From: Flavobacterium sp.
GTDB lineage: Bacteria; Bacteroidota; Bacteroidia; Flavobacteriales; Flavobacteriaceae
Direction of reading: 5' to 3'
DNA: 14,741 nucleotides
NCBI GenBank assembly: GCA_030151565.1
Contig: JASLDM010000076.1
Coordinates: forward strand, 1 to 14,741
Below the pieces are notes generated by a model. That model worked only from the letters and a program-made list of their open reading frames with translations, did no database searches and had not been told where the DNA came from. The number at the start of each line of letters is the position of its first letter. Within the stretch, counting starts at the first letter, position 1. Below are positions 13,173-14,741 of the stretch, piece after piece. The translations under genes and the position numbers were made by a program.

Positions 13173-13721
13173 ATGAAAAAATTTGCATTCCTATCCCTTG
13201 TTGTCCTTTTTTCGATGTGTAAAACACCTGGAACTACTATATTCAGCCATCAGGAAATAAGCATTGAAGAGAAAATTGAAGAAATCAAAGAAGAAAACCG
13301 TCTTCCTGAAGAAAAAGATGTAGATGACCTACCTGAATTTGCTCAAGTTCGTGATGATTTCCGTTCTGTAAGTGATAAATCAAGAGATAGCTACTTAAGA
13401 GGAATGAATGCAACCGCCTCAAATTATTCAGTAATCATTTTAACTAAAGGATTTAAAGGTGAAAACATTTCCATTAAAAATGACAATAAAACCTTTATGA
13501 ACGCAATGACAATGAGTGATCTTAAATCTGGAATTGCCAAATCAGTACGTATTGAAAACAGCCAAGATCTCGTTGTTCACGACACCTTTACCGGAGGAGA
13601 AGTCACCATACTTAGCGACCATTCAAAAATGTTTAAATTCATTTATATTATGAAAAACAACGCGAATAAGGAAACCCCTTTTAAAGTTACCTTTAGCAAT
13701 ACTTTACGACCGGTACGCTAA
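13173..13721 (+). CDS. Probable lipoprotein of unknown function
   Basis: The 182-residue protein is not recognised. It opens with Lys-Lys and a hydrophobic segment, then Cys16 in LFSMCKTPG. This looks like a lipoprotein signal, but Met rather than Ala, Gly or Ser precedes the Cys, so lipidation is likely but not certain. Residues about 28-57 are a very acidic, charged stretch (EEKIEEIKEENRLPEEKDVDD). Residues about 85-182 look beta-rich (SVIILTKGFKGENISIKND; VHDTFTGGEVTILSD; FKVTFSNTLRPVR). The protein is expected to face the periplasm or cell surface. Its TAA overlaps the ATG of the next gene by one base (TAATG), so the two are cotranslated. It is divergent from the flavoprotein operon. Confidence 0.72.
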   Translation: MKKFAFLSLVVLFSMCKTPGTTIFSHQEISIEEKIEEIKEENRLPEEKDVDDLPEFAQVRDDFRSVSDKSRDSYLRGMNATASNYSVIILTKGFKGENISIKNDNKTFMNAMTMSDLKSGIAKSVRIENSQDLVVHDTFTGGEVTILSDHSKMFKFIYIMKNNANKETPFKVTFSNTLRPVR

Positions 13722-14125
13722 TGGAAAAGGGAGATTACCTCCAAGATCTTATCGAAAAAATGGCTCAATTTCTTAGAACCTTGTTGCAACAATTACTAAA
13801 AAATGAAATTCAAGCAAAGACAGCATTAGAACAAGTAAGTAGCTTCCTAAACCTTGACATCAAAAAGCTCCTTTTAGAAAACAAAGTATCGCAACGGAGT
13901 CAAATAAACACAACTGAAGGCCTTTCTTTAGAAAATCAAGAACTCTTAGCTGACTTATTTCGAGAGATTGCAAAACAAATACGTGACGAGGACCCTAATT
14001 CAGCAACTCTTTATCAAAAACTAGCACTAAACCTATATCAAAACATAGATCAAGAAAGTAAAATGTTTTCAACAGAACGTTTTCAAAAAATATCTAATTT
14101 AAAATCAACTCTTCAGCCTACTTAA
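13721..14125 (+). CDS. Small helical protein of unknown function
   Basis: The 134-residue product has no signal peptide or membrane segment and reads as nearly all helix. It has MEKGDYLQDLIEKMAQFLRTLLQQLL at the start, a middle NLDIKKLLLENK, and EDPNSATLYQKLALNLYQNI later, which resembles a single TPR-like hairpin. I do not recognise it with confidence. The opening segment followed by a short linker and LDIKKLL recalls small DUF6483-type proteins, but this is weak. It is coupled to the upstream lipoprotein gene by a one-base overlap. It ends only 6 bp before the stop of the convergent GHMP kinase gene, with no hairpin between them. Confidence 0.72.
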   Translation: MEKGDYLQDLIEKMAQFLRTLLQQLLKNEIQAKTALEQVSSFLNLDIKKLLLENKVSQRSQINTTEGLSLENQELLADLFREIAKQIRDEDPNSATLYQKLALNLYQNIDQESKMFSTERFQKISNLKSTLQPT

Positions 14126-14131
14126 ATAAGC

Positions 14132-14741
14132 TTATAGAACCATATCTAAATAAGGGATTACAGCCAAATATCCACGTGTTTCAAAATAGGTAGATGGATT
14201 TTCTTTTGATGCCACCAAGACAAAATCTCCTCCCCAAGCACCAAGACTTTTAACTTCTCCATCAAAATCAGCAAACAAGCGCTGTTTTACGGTTTCTTGT
14301 TCAAGTACAGCACCCATCAATGACTCGTGTTCTTTGATCAAATCGCAAAAAGATTCAAAACTTACACACGCTTGCATTTCTTTTCCTAATTCTTCAATGC
14401 GATTCCCAATATCTCCTAAAGCGTTTTTCTTCTTGCGGTAATTGGCAATTGCTTCTTTACTACTCTTCTTTTGATTTAAGTAAACAAAATACAAGTTTTC
14501 TGTAAAGTTTGGCGAAAAAGTAACCGCTGTAATTTCTGGCGAGTTGCCTTGTCTTCTATAAAAAATTGGTTTGTCATATTGTGCACACGCTATGTCATAG
14601 CCACTACCTCCAAACGATTCTTCTAACAATTGAAAACCGTTAATTCCAAACCATTGAGCAACATTGTTAATCCACGTTGATGATGTTCCCAATCCCCAAA
14701 TACGAGGAAAAGTTAATTCACAAGTAACATCAAAGCCTTGT
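14132..14741 (-). CDS. GYDIA-family GHMP kinase, C-terminal part (5' end outside window)
   Basis: The frame stays open to the window edge, giving 202 visible residues, starting with QGFDVTCELTFPRIWGLGTSS. An apparent TTG start at 14692 is an internal Leu codon of motif 2 and not a real start. WGLGTSSTW is the GHMP phosphate loop, without the usual second Ala. About 34 residues later, FGGSGYDIACAQYDKPIFYRR gives the family its name, with Asp as the likely catalytic base. A coiled, charged region (KKSSKEAIANYRKKKNALGDIGNRIEELGKEM) follows, then the motif 3-like segment SLGAWGGDFVLV. The substrate is unproven. Because it is encoded 2.9 kb from mvaD and the GSGYDIA...YRR block resembles that of ERG8-type phosphomevalonate kinase, I infer a mevalonate-pathway kinase. 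It is convergent with the small helical gene. Confidence 0.85.
   Translation of the reverse strand, partial: QGFDVTCELTFPRIWGLGTSSTWINNVAQWFGINGFQLLEESFGGSGYDIACAQYDKPIFYRRQGNSPEITAVTFSPNFTENLYFVYLNQKKSSKEAIANYRKKKNALGDIGNRIEELGKEMQACVSFESFCDLIKEHESLMGAVLEQETVKQRLFADFDGEVKSLGAWGGDFVLVASKENPSTYFETRGYLAVIPYLDMVL

Noticed and set aside
12980..13222. Plus-strand 80-codon open frame spanning the divergent intergenic region
   Set aside because: It overlaps the start of the flavoprotein gene and the lipoprotein start in another frame. The lipoprotein frame beginning at 13173 has a signal sequence and a coupled downstream gene, so it is preferred.

Overview
The window reads as chromosomal DNA of a Bacteroidota member, most likely a flavobacterium (Flavobacteriaceae). 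The evidence is a GroEL ending in the Gly/Met tail, a mevalonate-type isoprenoid pathway, a Crp/Fnr-pirin-YceI neighbourhood, high A+T content, almost no Shine-Dalgarno sequences, and repeated matches to the Bacteroidota -7 promoter element TAnnTTTG in front of genes. I see no insertion sequence, phage, CRISPR array, tRNA or rRNA, and no gene-free stretch longer than 300 bp. It looks like a conserved core region rather than an island.

Layout. (a) 1-2208: the 3' end of groEL, a shared perfect-palindrome terminator, rsmG (16S rRNA G527 methyltransferase) on the minus strand, and a divergent class I aminotransferase (aspartate aminotransferase type) with a 21-bp hairpin terminator. (b) 2256-4337: a Crp/Fnr-family regulator with a TTG start, then pirin and a cytoplasmic YceI protein as a probable two-gene operon, closed by a 19-bp bidirectional hairpin. 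(c) 4349-7263, minus strand: mevalonate kinase and a UbiA-type prenyltransferase (digeranylgeranylglyceryl-phosphate synthase-like), followed by an RsuA/RluB-type pseudouridine synthase with its own promoter. (d) 7302-11287, minus strand: diphosphomevalonate decarboxylase, then a cell-envelope cassette of a secreted Tyr-rich small protein, an LpoB-like lipoprotein, a COG3014 TPR-type lipoprotein and a 12-cysteine CWC/DUF5522 protein. (e) 11346-13130, minus strand: a BaiN/RdsA (HI0933) flavoprotein translationally coupled to a two-helix membrane protein. (f) 13173-14741: an unknown lipoprotein plus helical protein pair on the plus strand, convergent with the end of a third GHMP kinase (GYDIA family) that runs off the window.

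How they work together. Three GHMP-superfamily enzymes in 8.5 kb give mevalonate kinase, diphosphomevalonate decarboxylase and a third kinase. Its catalytic-loop motif resembles eukaryotic-type phosphomevalonate kinase, so it is a candidate for the missing middle step. The UbiA enzyme would use the resulting polyprenyl diphosphate. The LpoB/COG3014 cassette probably acts at the outer membrane-peptidoglycan interface. No system in the window is clearly novel. The best leads are the GYDIA kinase assignment, the archaeal-lipid-like prenyltransferase, and the uncharacterised envelope genes.
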